Shown piece after piece: positions 11,616-24,135 of a stretch of 64,000 bases of DNA (the first letter of the stretch is position 1; every line of letters begins with the position of its first letter). The notes under the pieces are model-generated. The model was not told the origin of the DNA. It did not search any database and saw nothing but the letters and a program-made list of their open reading frames with translations. The translations under genes were made by a program, and so were the position numbers. The DNA comes from Gonatopus flavifemur (Eukaryota > Arthropoda > Insecta > Hymenoptera > Dryinidae): contig JAFFJZ010000010.1 in assembly GCA_018340375.1 (NCBI GenBank), positions 10,726,001-10,790,000 of the forward strand, in the 5' to 3' direction.

Positions 11616-11869
11616 TAAAATCAACTCAACCTGTAGCGGATGGGACTGGTGCCAAAAGGGACCACTCCGGTAAACAACTTTCTTCCATGTTTTCAGAGGT
11701 TATGTGATGTTGGTGAAAAGGTTTTCGAAACATCCCGTTCTCTGAAGGTTGAATTGTGGTAGCTTCGAACTCATGATCTTCAAATATTAACTCCACGAGG
11801 TGTACATTTTAGAACTTCTTTTTTCTCAGTGCATTCATGATTTTTCATAGTGATTCATACCCTAACAGC

Positions 11870-12014
11870 ACATCCACCGATTTCCACGTCGCATCTCCGT
11901 GGAATCCACGTGGATAAATGGTGGACGTAGATCGAACGAGGATGAACCCGATGAACGAAGATTCCACGTGGATGCAACGTAGAGGCAACGTAGAAATATC
12001 CGGTGCTGTACGGG
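11870..12014. mobile_element. CCC-type MITE, family CCCTAACAGCAC
   Basis: Ends CCCTAACAGCAC and GTGCTGTACGGG are inverted, flanked by TA on both sides (11868-11869, 12015-12016). The 145-bp interior is rich in CCACGT and TCCACG motifs. A second copy lies in opposite orientation at 21942-22087. Confidence 0.8.
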
Positions 12015-12270
12015 TAATTATAATCTCTGTGCCGGGGTGAGAGCTTGTCTGTCTTCCTTCAACTGACACGAAACAAACTTGTTTTCACGCGAATTGAAAG
12101 AGGATAGAAATGTTCTCACCATGCTATTGTATAATCTAGTGAACAATATTTCATGGAAATGCATTATTATTTATGAATATTTATCTATGGAGTCGCGCAA
12201 AGCTTTTATAGATATCTTGTTGCAAATTTTATAGGTTTCAATGATAGAATCGAAATTTAACGAATCACTA

Positions 12271-12397
12271 GGGTGAACTACCCAGTAGATAAACGAGTCA
12301 TAAAAGAAGTAATTATTAAAAATTTCTGTAACTGCTTCTTCTAAATTTATGATAATTACTTCGTTTATGAATCTTTCATCTACTGGATAGTTTACCC
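12271..12397. mobile_element. Hairpin MITE, ends GGGTgAACTAyCCAGTAGAT
   Basis: This 127-bp palindromic element has ends that pair over about 25 nt and an inner part (TAATTATTAAAAATTT against its mirror) that also folds. TA lies on both sides (12269-12270, 12398-12399). Confidence 0.7.
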
Positions 12398-12399
12398 TA

Positions 12400-13532
12400 T
12401 GACACTTCAACCAGGCAGTATTGCGAAACCTCCCCATTTATCCCCCGTTCTCCGACATACCAATTTTAGATTGAAGTTCAATGGGTGCTCAATTAATTCA
12501 ACAAAATCTACTGTTTTTTGGATCATTCACAAATTACTCGTTCTCCTTCACAGAAACATCAAATTTTGAAGGGTATTCCCAATAAACGACGGTTGATAAT
12601 TATTTCTCAATGGAACTCATCCCTGAGTTGTCTACTCCTCAGTTTCTCGCTATTCAGAATATTGATTGACGAGGAGAGCGAGCGTCTTCTAATTTGAAAA
12701 ATGCGAGCGCCATTTAAATGCTTAAATGGTGAGCGAAGTGAGCATCATTTTGGGCAATCAATGGCGAGCGCAGCAAGTGTTAATCTTCAGACCAGTGTTT
12801 CGAAAGCTCTCGATTTATCGAAGAAAAGTCACAGTAATTCTATGAACAGACCCGATTCATAAATACTGAGGAAACAGTTATCAGTTTACGGATGGGATAA
12901 AATGGAAACAGAACGATAGAAATGGTTAAATTCGATCCCAGTTTTAAAAGCCTCAATGTGTTGATTCGACAATATACCAAAAGTTCAATTTCACGGGAAC
13001 TTGACATTGAGGCTGCCCCAACTCCATTACGAAAATTTTCGCTTCTCAGAAATCGTGTTACCAATTTTTCAGTTCATCTCGTGAATCTTCGATATCATAT
13101 TTTTCCAATTCAGATTTTCATGGTTTTGCATTACTACGACTAGGATAATCGGACCGGGCTTTGTTTTCCCACTATGTCCGAAGTACCACCTATCACATTC
13201 GACGAAGAGAACAGTGGGTTTTTGTTTCCCTCCACCTAAAAATCGACTGTTTTAAAAAATACAGGAAATTCTGTAAAAACAAGTTCAAGCCATTCATTGG
13301 TTTAGTTTCATTCTCATCAATATAATTCCAATTTGGAGTCGTTAATATTTTGTATTGCTTGATGTACAGGGAGATTCAAAAGGATCATACTTCCTTGAAG
13401 TAGCTCATTTTTGAGGAACAACTATTGTGTGTCCGTACATCATTGGACGATTATACATATGATTTTGACAGTGTTAACAACGTATTCACGTTTACAGGAT
13501 CGGATAAGGAATTTGGGGCCCTATCCCTCCCC
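12400..13532. other. Unique DNA with a GCGAGCG-rich patch
   Basis: Around 12675-12775, GAGCG motifs recur with a small palindrome (CATTTAAATGCTTAAATGG). The rest shows no gene; opposing frames at 12840-13143 are mutual shadows. Confidence 0.35.
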
Positions 13533-13957
13533 CATTTAAAAACCGACTTTTCCCTGAATTTCGGAGAATTTTATCGCAAGACAAATAACTGAGATTCATC
13601 CAATACCCAATTCTTTTTGATTTAAGTAGACTCTTGCAAAAATCTTGCTCTTAATAAAAAGAAACAAGATTCTGATCAGGGGTCAGGATTATTTTTTGGA
13701 TATTCAGAAAGCGAAAGCAGGGTGGGTGCCCACCGACTTTGCCCTGAAATTCGGAGAATTTTATTGCAAGATGAATAACTGAGATTCATCAGTATCAATA
13801 ATCCTGACCTCTGATCAGAATCTTGTTTCTTTTTATTAAGAGCAAGATTTTTGCAAGAGACTGCTTACATCAAGAAGAATTGGGCATTGGATGAATCTCA
13901 GTTATTTGTCTTGCGATAAAATTCTCTGAATTTCAGGGAAAAGTCGGTTTTTAAATG
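13533..13957. repeat. Long inverted repeat, 159-nt arms
   Basis: Arms 13533-13691 and 13799-13957 are reverse complements in constant register (13533 with 13957, 13691 with 13799), with few mismatches and no net indel. The 107-nt spacer contains a partial third copy of the arm start (from about 13730, CCGACTTTGCCCTGAAATTC), showing an earlier duplication. Without clear TSDs it could be a foldback transposon or a locally generated palindrome. A transcript through it would form a long hairpin RNA. Confidence 0.85.
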
Positions 13958-13959
13958 AC

Positions 13960-16900
13960 CGTAACTTTGAATACTCATAATTCCGGAACCCTTTGAGATA
14001 CCTCAAAAAAATTTTGGTATGCTTCCATATATATGTGGAAAGATGAAATGTACCGAGTTTCTTCGAAACCTAAGACCATGGGTATACAAACTCATTTTTT
14101 CTGGTCGAACTGACGTGGAATGGCTCTGGTTTCAATCGTCAAAAAAATCACTGGTTATGATAAACAACTTCACCTACAATGCCTGAATAGGACATTTCAT
14201 TCCTTCACTTCGTCTCTACATATAGGCGATGTGAGAGATGAATATGTTAACAACATCCACCTCATACCAATTTATTTCTCCCTCGATTCCCTCCCAGTCA
14301 AATCATCACATGCGTAATGATTGAGAACCACTATATCATTGTACAAGATCAAAGTGCAGTTATGTCGGATCACGGTCTGGTATTCTCTTCGCTGGTTTTG
14401 AACATGCTGGGCAACGGAGTGTATCCAGCAAGAGAGGAAGGGATATGGACGACATATGCCACCTGAATCTGCCGAGAATCAAGGGAGATCTCGCAGTCAG
14501 GTTTTTGGATCGAGTCGAAGTTTCGGGGATGCAAATTAGGATTAGTACTCGACTGGCTGGCGTCGTGCCGGTTTCTGATATGAATGCGCGCGTTCGCATT
14601 AGTCCTGTATATTCGCATACATAATTTATCGTTTCTCGTGCATCGACGTACAAGAGTATAAAAAGTAAGCATATTGTCGTTACCAGAAAATGCAGTATCC
14701 ATTACCCTACAATATGTTCCTCATTTCTCTATCTCTTCCTCTCTTCCCTCAATTCTTGAAAATTCGTGCATACAGTTGTGCATACTTATATATATATATA
14801 TCTTTCATTACGTATTCATATTCGTTTACATATTCCACTTGAGCACAATACGATGAGCGTTCGTAAAAATCCCGAAATTTAATGTATTCACAAAAGTATG
14901 GAACTTAGATGTGAGATGGACATCGACGTGCTCGTCAAATTATGCAGCGTACCCAGTTTATAACGAGTGGAATGGGATTTCCATCGATTACGAGGGTACT
15001 GGGAACGACTTTTTGTACGTTACAATCAATATTTAGAACTTTTGATGCATTTTGTGTATGTTTGAGATTACAGAGCTTGATATAAAACTGTGAGAGGAAG
15101 AGGATTCTAAATATTTGATGAGACGAATGGATTTATATACTGTCCCTAAACTGGGTAGAAATGATGATTGCTTAGGTAAGCTAACTTCCGCTGTTCTATA
15201 AGGATTCGTTGATGCTATTTCTCACGGAGGAAATGTATGATTCATCCTAAATCCAACTCCAGCGAATGTAATATGAGATTTATTGATGGTTTTTTGTCCA
15301 CCGATATTGAACGATAGTTTCATACTTTGGATAAAATTAGTCACTGTATTAATTCGAATACGTAGTTGATTCGTCTACGATGAGTTGAAGGAAATACAAG
15401 CAACTAGGTAAATTACTAAAATATTTCAGGATCTACTGTCGTGTACTATTCATTTTCTCATTGCATGTTTCGTTCTAATAAAATCATTCACTGATTTGGA
15501 TTAGAGAGAGCAACTTCATGTGGTTCAGAAAACATACAAACTTCTGCTGGACAACAATAGAAGACATGACATTTTTATGACGAAAAGTAGGACAAACTTA
15601 ATGAAACAAATTATAAGGAATTCGAGAATCACGTGAAAAGAGAAACCATTCATTCTTTTTTCTTTGGCTTTCAGAAATAGTAGTTTTTTTTTCCAAAGGA
15701 TGGCCCATCCCTTCCATCTCACTCTTACGTTTTTACGCACGAATTCACATACATGTTTCGATCTTGTACATATTCTTTCTCTTTCTTTCTCTCATTTTCT
15801 CCATAAACCCATCCTTCGAGTTTTCTGGTTTGTACTGAAAGTTGCCTTTCATGCTTGGTACTTTCGAGTAGAAATCATTGGGTTCTTTTCAGTACTAGAA
15901 TCCTCACCCCCGCCCTGGCTCGAGGATTATTCTCCCAATACAAAGCTTTCATAGAATATGCCAAACTACTCTCTCGTAGAACCCAGGACCGTCAGATATG
16001 AAGATTTATTTCTCGATCAAGCAAGTTTTGGGTCCCTGTGTATTCGTGTATCCAGTCACTGGACAGTCACAGCATATAATAGCGACCGTTATATTGTATG
16101 GAATCGATCGTGTGATACCGATACCTATTTCTCCCTAAAAGGGATTTGCCTTTTACTCGAGACTTTTCTTTCACTTCTCCTTTTTTTTCCACGAGAGTTT
16201 CAACGTAGAATGTACCATTCTTTATTTCCATTCCATCATTTGCTGCGCGCTTTGAGACCCGTCAATTTGTGGTTTGCAGGTACTGACGTTTCTATGGGAA
16301 GTCATTTAGAGGAAATTGTAATTGGAACAGAGGAGTTTCGATTTGAAGAGTGATGGTCTAACGTGAATTCTTCAACGGTATAAATGAATTCAATCCATTA
16401 GCAATCGCGATTATGTCAGTTACCTTTGCGTTAGCGTGTTCCGCAACGATGAAAAGTCAGGATTCGTTTAATGAGGATCGATTATTATGGTCCGTTGGGA
16501 GAGTTCTTGTAATAAAAAGTTTATTCTGTAATAAAAACACCAAAATTGAAACCATCAATGTTGAGAGGTATAAAGATAAACTACTTGACAATCAATTCCT
16601 GTTTCTCAAAATTACAAGGTTATCCATCGTTATCCGTAAAATCACTTTCAGGGTTCATGAATCTTTATTCTTTTGCATCATTGAATGCACACACGGTGGA
16701 GATATCTTCAAAGAACAAAATAAACATAATCGTTCAAAACGATAACACGCAACACGTTCTTCACGAAACTTTCCAAGTATACAGGATATGCGTTGAATTG
16801 TAGTAGATGAACAATACCCTCGTAACGAGATGCTATTGACCTTGTAGAATCCACACACTTGTGCGCCACGGGTAAATTGATACAAAAGGATCACACAATC

Positions 16901-19558
16901 TCAGTGTGATTCTACTCGTTTTGAAAAGGAAGAGTAAGTAGTATTGAGAACCTTGAGGTTCGATTCTACATTTAATGAAAGGGCGACGATAAATGTAATA
17001 AACGATCAGAAATTCGATAAACATAACATTTCTCGTAATACGGATATTCAAGGATGGTGAATAATGATGAATAAAATCCGTTGGATGAGGAATTTATGTT
17101 GTTATTCATGCTTCTTTCAATTCATTTCAAAGTCAACAAGTTCGAAAATGTGAATGTTGCAAAGCTTTGAAAGATCACCAAAGGAATTCAACATGTTACA
17201 ATAAACGGAGATTTTTTAATCGACTGTCATAGACATGAAAATTGAATGATTACTTGATTATTGAGATTTCTTTGTTTGAATGAGAAGTGGAAGTTTCTAT
17301 CTCCAGTAAATGTAGAAGGGAACAGGACACAGATATTCCTTCCCCGTTTTATGTTACAAGAGGATACCAACTATGAACGTACTACTTGTCGTTACCAGAA
17401 AAAAATGAGATTCTATTCATTTCTAAACTTGACAGTTTACGAGAAACTAATTAATCCCAGGACCAGCGAGTTTCTCCCCAGATTACCACGATGCGACAAA
17501 AGGAACAAATTTTCACTCTGGCTTGAATATCAAAATTCACGAATCTTCGAATTCCGTGACTAATCGTGGGAAATCGATAAATGAAACTGAAAAAACTCAT
17601 GCTTCTGTACCATTCACTTTGGATGATGTAGATATTTATATTTATTGAGGAACATATTTCATTTTATTCGACAACGTCGGATAGCACGAGACACAATCAA
17701 CGGTAATGGCATGATGATAATAATTATCTCCAAGGGACATAATATACAAGAATTTAATGTAATTGACAGACAGCTCGTCCATTATTGTTATACACGAATT
17801 ATGAAGAATTTTAAATTGTACCCATATCTGTGGGGTTCTTCTTGGGATTTTAACTTTGTTCCATCCCCACCAATATTCTCGTCATTACTGCCACCGCGAA
17901 AATTTAACAACAATAATGACAAGTATTAAATCTGGTCCCTTGTATATGTCACCGTCACTGGATGCCAATTTTTAGCTGCAACCTTCAATTACAAGGAAAT
18001 TTGAAAGGGCTCGCTGGAAGGAAAGAAAAAATTGGAGCCAAGTGGAGGAGAAAGAGAAACGAAGGTAGCCGAATCATGAAGAGGTCGTGCACCTGCTGTT
18101 CGCACGCCGCTTCTTTTTACTCGTTCTTCTCTTTTGATCAGCAATCATCGTGTTCTTCTCTTTACTTCTTTTCCTTCTTATATCTTGATGAATATTTTCA
18201 ATAATGAGATGATTGAGTGAGATCGATATTCGGTTGGAATATGAACAAAGTTTTACCTATTTTCTTGGTGAAGATTCGTGTTGTTTCGATGATTTTTATT
18301 TATCAATTATCAACAGGATCTATTAACAATCTATCATAATAGAAGATTATATTAAAACAATCTAAAAAGCAACAATAAATGATTTTTGTTATCCGAATCT
18401 AGATATTTTACAACGTTCTTGAATTTGCTAGTGATTCTCAGAAGGTTGAACCTACAGAGTCTACTTTTATATCGAATATTGAATTTTTGCGTGTATTTTC
18501 ATTCAGAAATCATGAAACCATTTCTTCGATGATGCACGGAAAAAAAGAATTCCCTAATGTAGCTAGTAATTAGCTACGCTAAGGATTTTATGTATTTGAT
18601 ATTCGAGTAGCCAGAAACATTGCTGCAGAAAGTCAATTTACCATAGCTAATTTTTAATAATTCATATATCAACAATATCATTTTTTTCTGTACGAGAAGT
18701 GACAAACAACGCGTGAATTCGATTTTATTTCTCAGAAGAGGAATAAAATGACTCGAAACGAATTTTGTTTCTCATCCTCATATTGTTCATCATCGTTTTA
18801 CTTGAACGTTATTTTCTTTCCCCTCCCTCTCTTCTTCTCATGTATACCAACGCATACATAGCCATCCCCTGGTTGAAGGAAGTTTTTCTTCCCTGATACA
18901 CATAAAAGTTGTTGCACGGCTCATTAGTGTTATTTCGTTTGGCGCGAGCCAACTGTATTTCATTGCTTGTAGCCAAGCCACAACCCCTTCACTCGTCTTG
19001 CACACATACAAACAAATGGACAGGTGTTTGCTACATCTTCACGCATAACATTTCGTTCCTTGTATTCATTATATTAGTTCTTTGTTACATACTTCAATAA
19101 TATGTTTCTTTTGTTTTCTACCGCTTAATTTTCGATATCAAAGGAAAGTTATGGGAAGAGAAGAAATATAAGGGAAAAAATAATGGAGTCGACTGCAACG
19201 GTGGGATGCGGACGTGTTAAGATTAGCTGTTAATAAGAATAGGCAAAGTTTGAACAATGATATTGTATAGATATATGAACAAGGAGTTGATTGAACATTG
19301 TGATATCACGTTATGACATCGTCGAGTATTTTAGAGTTTTCTCCGAGTTTTTGTAATATTGAAAGAGATTCTTATTCAATGGGATTTGATTGTAACATTG
19401 GAATATTGCAATGGGATCCGATGAGAGTCAATGAGTGTGTCTGACTAAAGTAATCTCATTCTTATTATACGGAAGGAAAGGAACAGTTACAGCAACTACA
19501 CTGTAAAAAATAGTCTGAAATTTCCTATATGAAGATGAAAATTCTGAAACTTTTAATT
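13960..19558. other. Repeat-poor 5.6-kb stretch without confident genes
   Basis: The stretch nearly lacks the MITEs that crowd neighbouring regions. Open frames at 14360-14702 (minus), 15958-16353 (plus, 131 codons, true ATG) and 17261-17563 show no family motif. A weak inverted pair GCACGGAAAAAAA / TTTTTTTCTGTAC (18535-18694) may be a degenerate MITE. This could be intron or intergenic DNA with conserved regulatory sequence. Confidence 0.35.
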
Positions 19559-19844
19559 GAAATCAAGTTCAATCATGAATTCATGAAATTTAGCTGTGGG
19601 CCAGTCGATTTTGGTACTATCTCACCACTGACTAGCAATCTTAGACAGGGTAGAGGTAGTAATGTAACGCTTACATCTCCCAATGACTGACACAGATCAA
19701 CTATCCAGTGGCTAGATAGAAAAATATGCACAGCGGTGAGGCAGTTGTGATATCAAAATTGAAAAAATGAAAATTTTTTAGCTCCCCTTCGAAATCTGAT
19801 AGCCACAGGCGGATTGAGATATTTCAAGTATCCCTGAAAAAACG

Positions 19845-19925
19845 TTCATTCGATGAAGAGTTTCGATCCCGGGTCCCTCGGATGATGAGTCAGATACGTT
19901 GTCCACTGAGCCAACTTCACATTGA
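19845..19925 (-). repeat. tRNA-like (Met-type) head, candidate SINE
   Basis: On the minus strand GTTGGCTCAGTGG (A box, about 19902-19914) is followed by an anticodon-loop-like CTCATCA with anticodon CAT, then a B-box-like GGGATCGAAACTC. The 3' continuation (down to about 19560 in plus coordinates) is not tRNA, so a tRNA-derived SINE is more likely than a gene. The B box departs from consensus by about one base. Confidence 0.45.
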
Positions 19926-19927
19926 TA

Positions 19928-20235
19928 CACGGAGAGAAAAAATTTGCTGATGCAGCAAATCGAGGTATTATATATAGAATAGCAAAATTTTTTGCTGACC
20001 TAGCTAAAAATTTGCTATAACAGCAATCGTGTTAGCTACGACAGCATTTTTTTTAGCTGTGGCAGCAACAAATGTTTGCTCCCCCAGCAAATTTTCAGTA
20101 TTATATATAGAATAGCAAACAAAATTCGCAGTCGCAGCTAACAAGATTGCGCGAACAGCAGAAAATTTGCTGCTCTGGCAAAAGGAACCCGCAAAAGTAG
20201 ATTTTGCTGCCACAGCGAATTCCTTTTTCTTCGTG
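19928..20235. mobile_element. CACxG/TA MITE with internal 133-nt duplication
   Basis: Ends CACGGAGAGAAAAAATT and its inverse lie between TA dinucleotides (19926-19927, 20236-20237). TATTATATATAGAATAGCAA occurs twice, at 19966 and 20099, a 133-nt period. The interior is full of AGCAAA/TTTGCT. Decayed relatives lie at 11400-11615 and 49690-49915. Confidence 0.8.
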
Positions 20236-20237
20236 TA

Positions 20238-20685
20238 CATATCTGAGCATAATCCCCTATTTTGTACGCGTATTGTGAGGATGAAATCACATTTCTGCTA
20301 TTGATACAAATAAAAATTAAATAAACGGCGTGAACACAAAAAAACTATGTTGTTTCCTTAATTTGAAAATTGTCGCCAGAAGGTTATAGACTCGCAGAGC
20401 TAGATGACGCAGCAGTCGGTGCTGTTCAGAGCTAAATTAGAATTGGTGACAGTGCTAGATTTTTTTCGATGTTGCCAAATGTTAGTGCTAAAAAAAACGC
20501 GGGAAAAATAGAGAATTTTGAATTTGTGAATTTTGCACATTTTGTTATATCAGGAATTTACATTCAGCAGGGTCAGAGTGTTTAGTGAGATACCTTGTAT
20601 ATTTATTTTTCCATTTTACATCTCCAAATAGATGTTCAGGGATATTTGATTCGATATTCAATGACCAAAATCATGTATCAATAAA
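20238..20685. other. Unique DNA with GTGCTAGA-type motifs
   Basis: GTGCTA motifs here recur at 21640-21755 in the mirror region beyond the hAT element 20694-21140. The right-hand cluster ends with GGCAACACTG (about 21770-21780), which looks like a hAT end. An old hAT element may have been split by the younger one, but I could not define its left end. Confidence 0.3.
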
Positions 20686-20693
20686 CTGTAAAC

Positions 20694-21140
20694 CAGGGTT
20701 GTAAATTAGTTAATTGAAGAAGCACCCAATTAACAATTAGAATTTAATTCTTATTTGAAAGTTTCTTCAATTAAAAATTAAATTCACTTCTTAATCGAAG
20801 TCGTTTCCAATTATCAAATAAATGTAATTGCTTTAAAATCAAGCAATGATTGATTGATTTTCCTGATGCGCTCTTGTTTTTCTGTATTTGTTAATTAAGA
20901 AAGAACAAGAAAACATAAGAAAAATGGATCAACCATTGCTTGATTTTGAATCAATTAAATTGATTTGTCAAATGGAAATTACCTCCATTGAGAATTTAAT
21001 TTAATTGATTGTTGCAAAAAAATTTCAATTAAGAATTTAATTTAATTTTTAATTGAGAAAAATTTCAATTGAAAATTAAATTTTTATTGTTCATTGAACG
21101 TCAATTCAAATGAGTTTTAATTGAATGACTTCCAACCTTG
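20694..21140. mobile_element. hAT-like MITE with 8-bp TSD CTGTAAAC
   Basis: The element starts CAGGGTTGtAAaT and ends in the inverse (CCAACCTTG). Identical CTGTAAAC copies flank it (20686-20693, 21141-21148). Eight-bp duplications and CAGGG ends are hallmarks of hAT transposons. The 447-bp interior is extremely rich in AATTGAA/TTCAATT, giving many self-complementary stems. No transposase is present. Confidence 0.88.
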
Positions 21141-21149
21141 CTGTAAACT

Positions 21150-21940
21150 GGACTTTTTTCTAACAAACAAAAAACATAGATTCACACCCGTTCGAATTTC
21201 TCTCTCGCCATTTTGATTGGATAGACAAGGACACATTGACACCCGTTTGTACCTCTCTCTCTATACGCGCGATTATATTGTTGCCCTCACTCTAGTATGT
21301 ATATATAGAGCTCAACGATGGCAATAGAGTAGAATAGGTTATCTTTTAACCAATTGAAAAATTCAGAGGAAATTTCCTAATTTTTGATTGGTGGAAAAAT
21401 AAGCTCACCCATATATTGGAATGAGCGCAATGATAGAATTGCGTGGAAAGAAAGAGAGACACAAACAGATGTGAATGTATCTTTGTTTATTCAATCAAAA
21501 TAACGAAAGAGAGAATCCAAATGGACTGAATGCAGGTTTGTTCAATAGATAACGTTGTTTTTTTCTTCTAATATAGTAATATTCAATTTTACCTGTATCA
21601 GTGGTGTTATATGAAAAGAAAGCAGTGAGCTCTATTACGGTGCTAGATATTGAAAAAATAGTGCTAGATATTTAATCTAAGTGCTATCCATAGTGCTAAG
21701 TGCTGTACTTAAAAATTCAGGACTAGAAATGTTTTCATAGTGCTAAATCTAGCAACCGTGTTGCTGTTCTGGCAACACTGAGCCTGTTTGTGCTGACTAG
21801 ACGGTATATTTGTGACAGCAAAGTAACTTCTATAATTTTCACCAACTGCCTAATCAATGTGTAGTTATTGACGAAAAATTACTTGACTAATGAAACCTCA
21901 CTGTCTTCGTGAATAAAATCAAACTCTTCGGTGACTAGTC
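21150..21940. other. Unique DNA between elements
   Basis: Apart from the GTGCTA cluster at 21640-21755, nothing is recognised. Confidence 0.35.
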
Positions 21941-21941
21941 G

Positions 21942-22087
21942 CCCGTACAACACCGGACATTTCTACGTTGCCTCTACGTTGCCTCCGAGAGGAATCTCCG
22001 TTCATCCGCGTTCTATCCACGTCCACCATCCATCCACGTAGAGTCCATGGAGATGCGACGTAGAAATCGGTGGATGTGCTGTTAGGG
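21942..22087. mobile_element. CCC-type MITE, inverted copy of 11870-12014
   Basis: This is the reverse-orientation relative of 11870-12014 with the same length (146 against 145 bp), ends CCCGTACAACAC and GTGCTGTTAGGG, and interior CCACGT motifs. The flanks (CG left, AG right) do not match, so the TSD has mutated or one end was altered. Confidence 0.8.
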
Positions 22088-22089
22088 AG

Positions 22090-22549
22090 ATTACTAGATG
22101 ATACTTTCAATGCAACACAATGTTATCTATCACCAGAACTGAATACATCGAAAGAAGTAATTAATCATGCACGAACTAACTAGTCAACGAAAGTGTTACT
22201 TGTCACTATTTCAATGTCTTACAACTTCTTCTGCTTTCAAAATCACATTTGCAATTGTCAACTGATAATCAGCTGATAATTGGGAGAAGAAACATATCCC
22301 ATACAACAATAGTTGCTGTGCAACCGTTGCTCTTACCTCGTTGATCAAGTTGACGCAAAGTTGCTGGGAATTTGCTACGCGCGTGGTTGAGAGTTTCATG
22401 AAACCGAGCAACTTCCTAGCAGTACGATAACAATTCAAACTAAAATCCTAGATTTACATCATATTGTTGTGCATTCGGCGACGCAACGTCCCTGCAAATT
22501 GCTTCACACTGTTGTTGTACGTTTTCAACAATTTGCTGCACATTTGATC
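22090..22549. other. Unique DNA, nothing recognised
   Basis: Only short opposing frames are present. Confidence 0.4.
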
Positions 22550-22741
22550 AGCCCTGGTGAAAATGAAGCGTATACACAAAGCGAGAAGGAAATGTATACG
22601 AAGCGAAAAACGTTTCAACTCCCTCTTCCTGGAGCGTATGATACCCGCTTGCTGGAAAGTCATGAAATCATACGTTCTGTAAACGTTTCATGAACTTTAA
22701 ATCCCGTTTCGCATATGCTTCATGTAACGTAATAGTAGGTT

Positions 22742-23389
22742 CCCACCCAACACAGTTTGTCACAGCGACGTAACAGCGACAAACAGTTTTGTTACTGGTA
22801 ATGTAACCTGTTCCTTGCAGGCAATGTCCTGGTTAGTAGTAATTTCCGACTCAAAGAATGTAACCAAGATGTAACCACCACAACACAGATGAAACATTGT
22901 TATATCTCTGCGATGTTGGTGTTACGTAACACGTGATTTTCTCAAATCACTGCAACATCCCAGTAATCAAGTTTGTAACATTCGAATTTCATACAAAATT
23001 TACGAATATAAATACGAATAATTGTTCTTTATAATAGTTGAGAAAACATATGTAAGGGAGAATTAAGGTTCTCATAGCAAAATTTTGTGAAATATTTCAT
23101 CAATTCATTTTTCAATGTTATTGGCGAATATGAATCTCGTCGTCCAACACGGAAAGGGCATCATGGCGCTAACCAAATTATGTTTGTAAGATTATTACAT
23201 ATTACGTAACACCAGCGTCGCAGAGATATAACGACGTCCCATCTACCATGTGGTGGTTACATCCTGGTTACATTCGTTGAGTGGGAAATTACTACCAACC
23301 AGGAAATTGCCTGTAACAAACAGGTTACATCACCAGTAACAAAACTGTTTGTCGCCGTTACGTTGCTGTGACAAACTGTGTTGGGTGGG
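22742..23389. mobile_element. Long-TIR foldback element, ends CCCACCCAACACAG
   Basis: The ends CCCACCCAACACAGTTTGTC are inverted and the two arms match over roughly 200 nt each, with substitutions (for example a GTAACCTGTT/AACAGGTTAC pair). TT lies on both sides (22740-22741, 23390-23391). The centre is unrelated AT-rich DNA. It is non-autonomous and inserted into 22552-23681. Confidence 0.85.
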
Positions 23390-23460
23390 TTATATGGAGC
23401 GTATGCGAGTCATACCTATTCTGACTTCAAATAACATCTTTCAGCAGTCGTTGTCAACGA

Positions 23461-23527
23461 CGATCCATGGCTCAGTGGATCAGACCCAACCATAGTGAAA
23501 GTCACTGGTTCGATTCTCACGACAGGG
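23461..23527 (+). repeat. tRNA-like A/B-box sequence
   Basis: TGGCTCAGTGG (23468-23478) and GGTTCGATTCTC (23507-23518) match RNA polymerase III A and B boxes at tRNA-like spacing. A full cloverleaf is not evident. It lies inside the 22552-23681 transposon, so it is a tRNA pseudogene or SINE fragment. Confidence 0.45.
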
Positions 23528-23683
23528 TTCAATTTTTTGTCTAGATTTCTTGAATTTTTCCCGTTCCACATGCTTTTTGTATCCTTTCCATTCAAGCTTC
23601 GTGTACTTTCCATTAACGTTTCTGTTACCCTTCAGCATACGCTTCGTTTACTCTTTCTCCTCGCTTCCATTTTCACCGGGGAG

Positions 23684-24133
23684 CAGTTTGCTGTTAGGGA
23701 TAACATCAAATTTTTACTCGTAATCGACTGGCCAGTGATGAGTAGTAATTCGATATATTTTCATCATTTGACAACGCCATCTATAACTAGAATAATATGG
23801 ACAGTCATGAGCCAATGATCAGATAATGTATCAGTAGCAACTGTACACTGAACACACGTCATGACACCTTGCAGTTCAGCGGCATTCCAAGATGAGGTTA
23901 AAAAAGGGTGCCTGAAAAGTGATACTACTGGCGTATACAGTCGTTTTCATGAATTGAATACGTGCACTGATCCACTGTGACCTATGCTCCCCTATAGGCT
24001 AAAACACCGTATTTGGGATGTGTATGGTCATATAAGGCCCATATATGCATTCTATAGGGGCCATATATGAATCTGTGAAATCATATATGAGGTATGTTTG
24101 GTCATATATACCACATACATGATTCATTTTTAC
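23684..24133. other. Unique DNA with CATATATG-rich patch
   Basis: Between 24020 and 24125, CATATAT motifs recur irregularly; no ends could be defined. Confidence 0.35.
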
Positions 24134-24135
24134 TA

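Larger units (their letters stand above)
22552..23681. mobile_element. CCC-type element, family CCCTGGTGAAAATGAAGCG
   Basis: Left end CCCTGGTGAAAATGAAGCG and right end TTCCATTTTCACCGGGG are inverted, with AG on each side (22550-22551, 23682-23683). Much of the 1130-bp length is a nested 648-bp foldback (22742-23389), and a tRNA-like sequence sits at 23461-23527. Without the nested element about 480 bp remain. A shorter relative is at 52694-52832. Confidence 0.75.

Noticed and set aside
15958..16353. 131-codon plus-strand frame with true ATG
   Set aside because: No domain, signal peptide or conserved motif visible; expected by chance in 64 kb.
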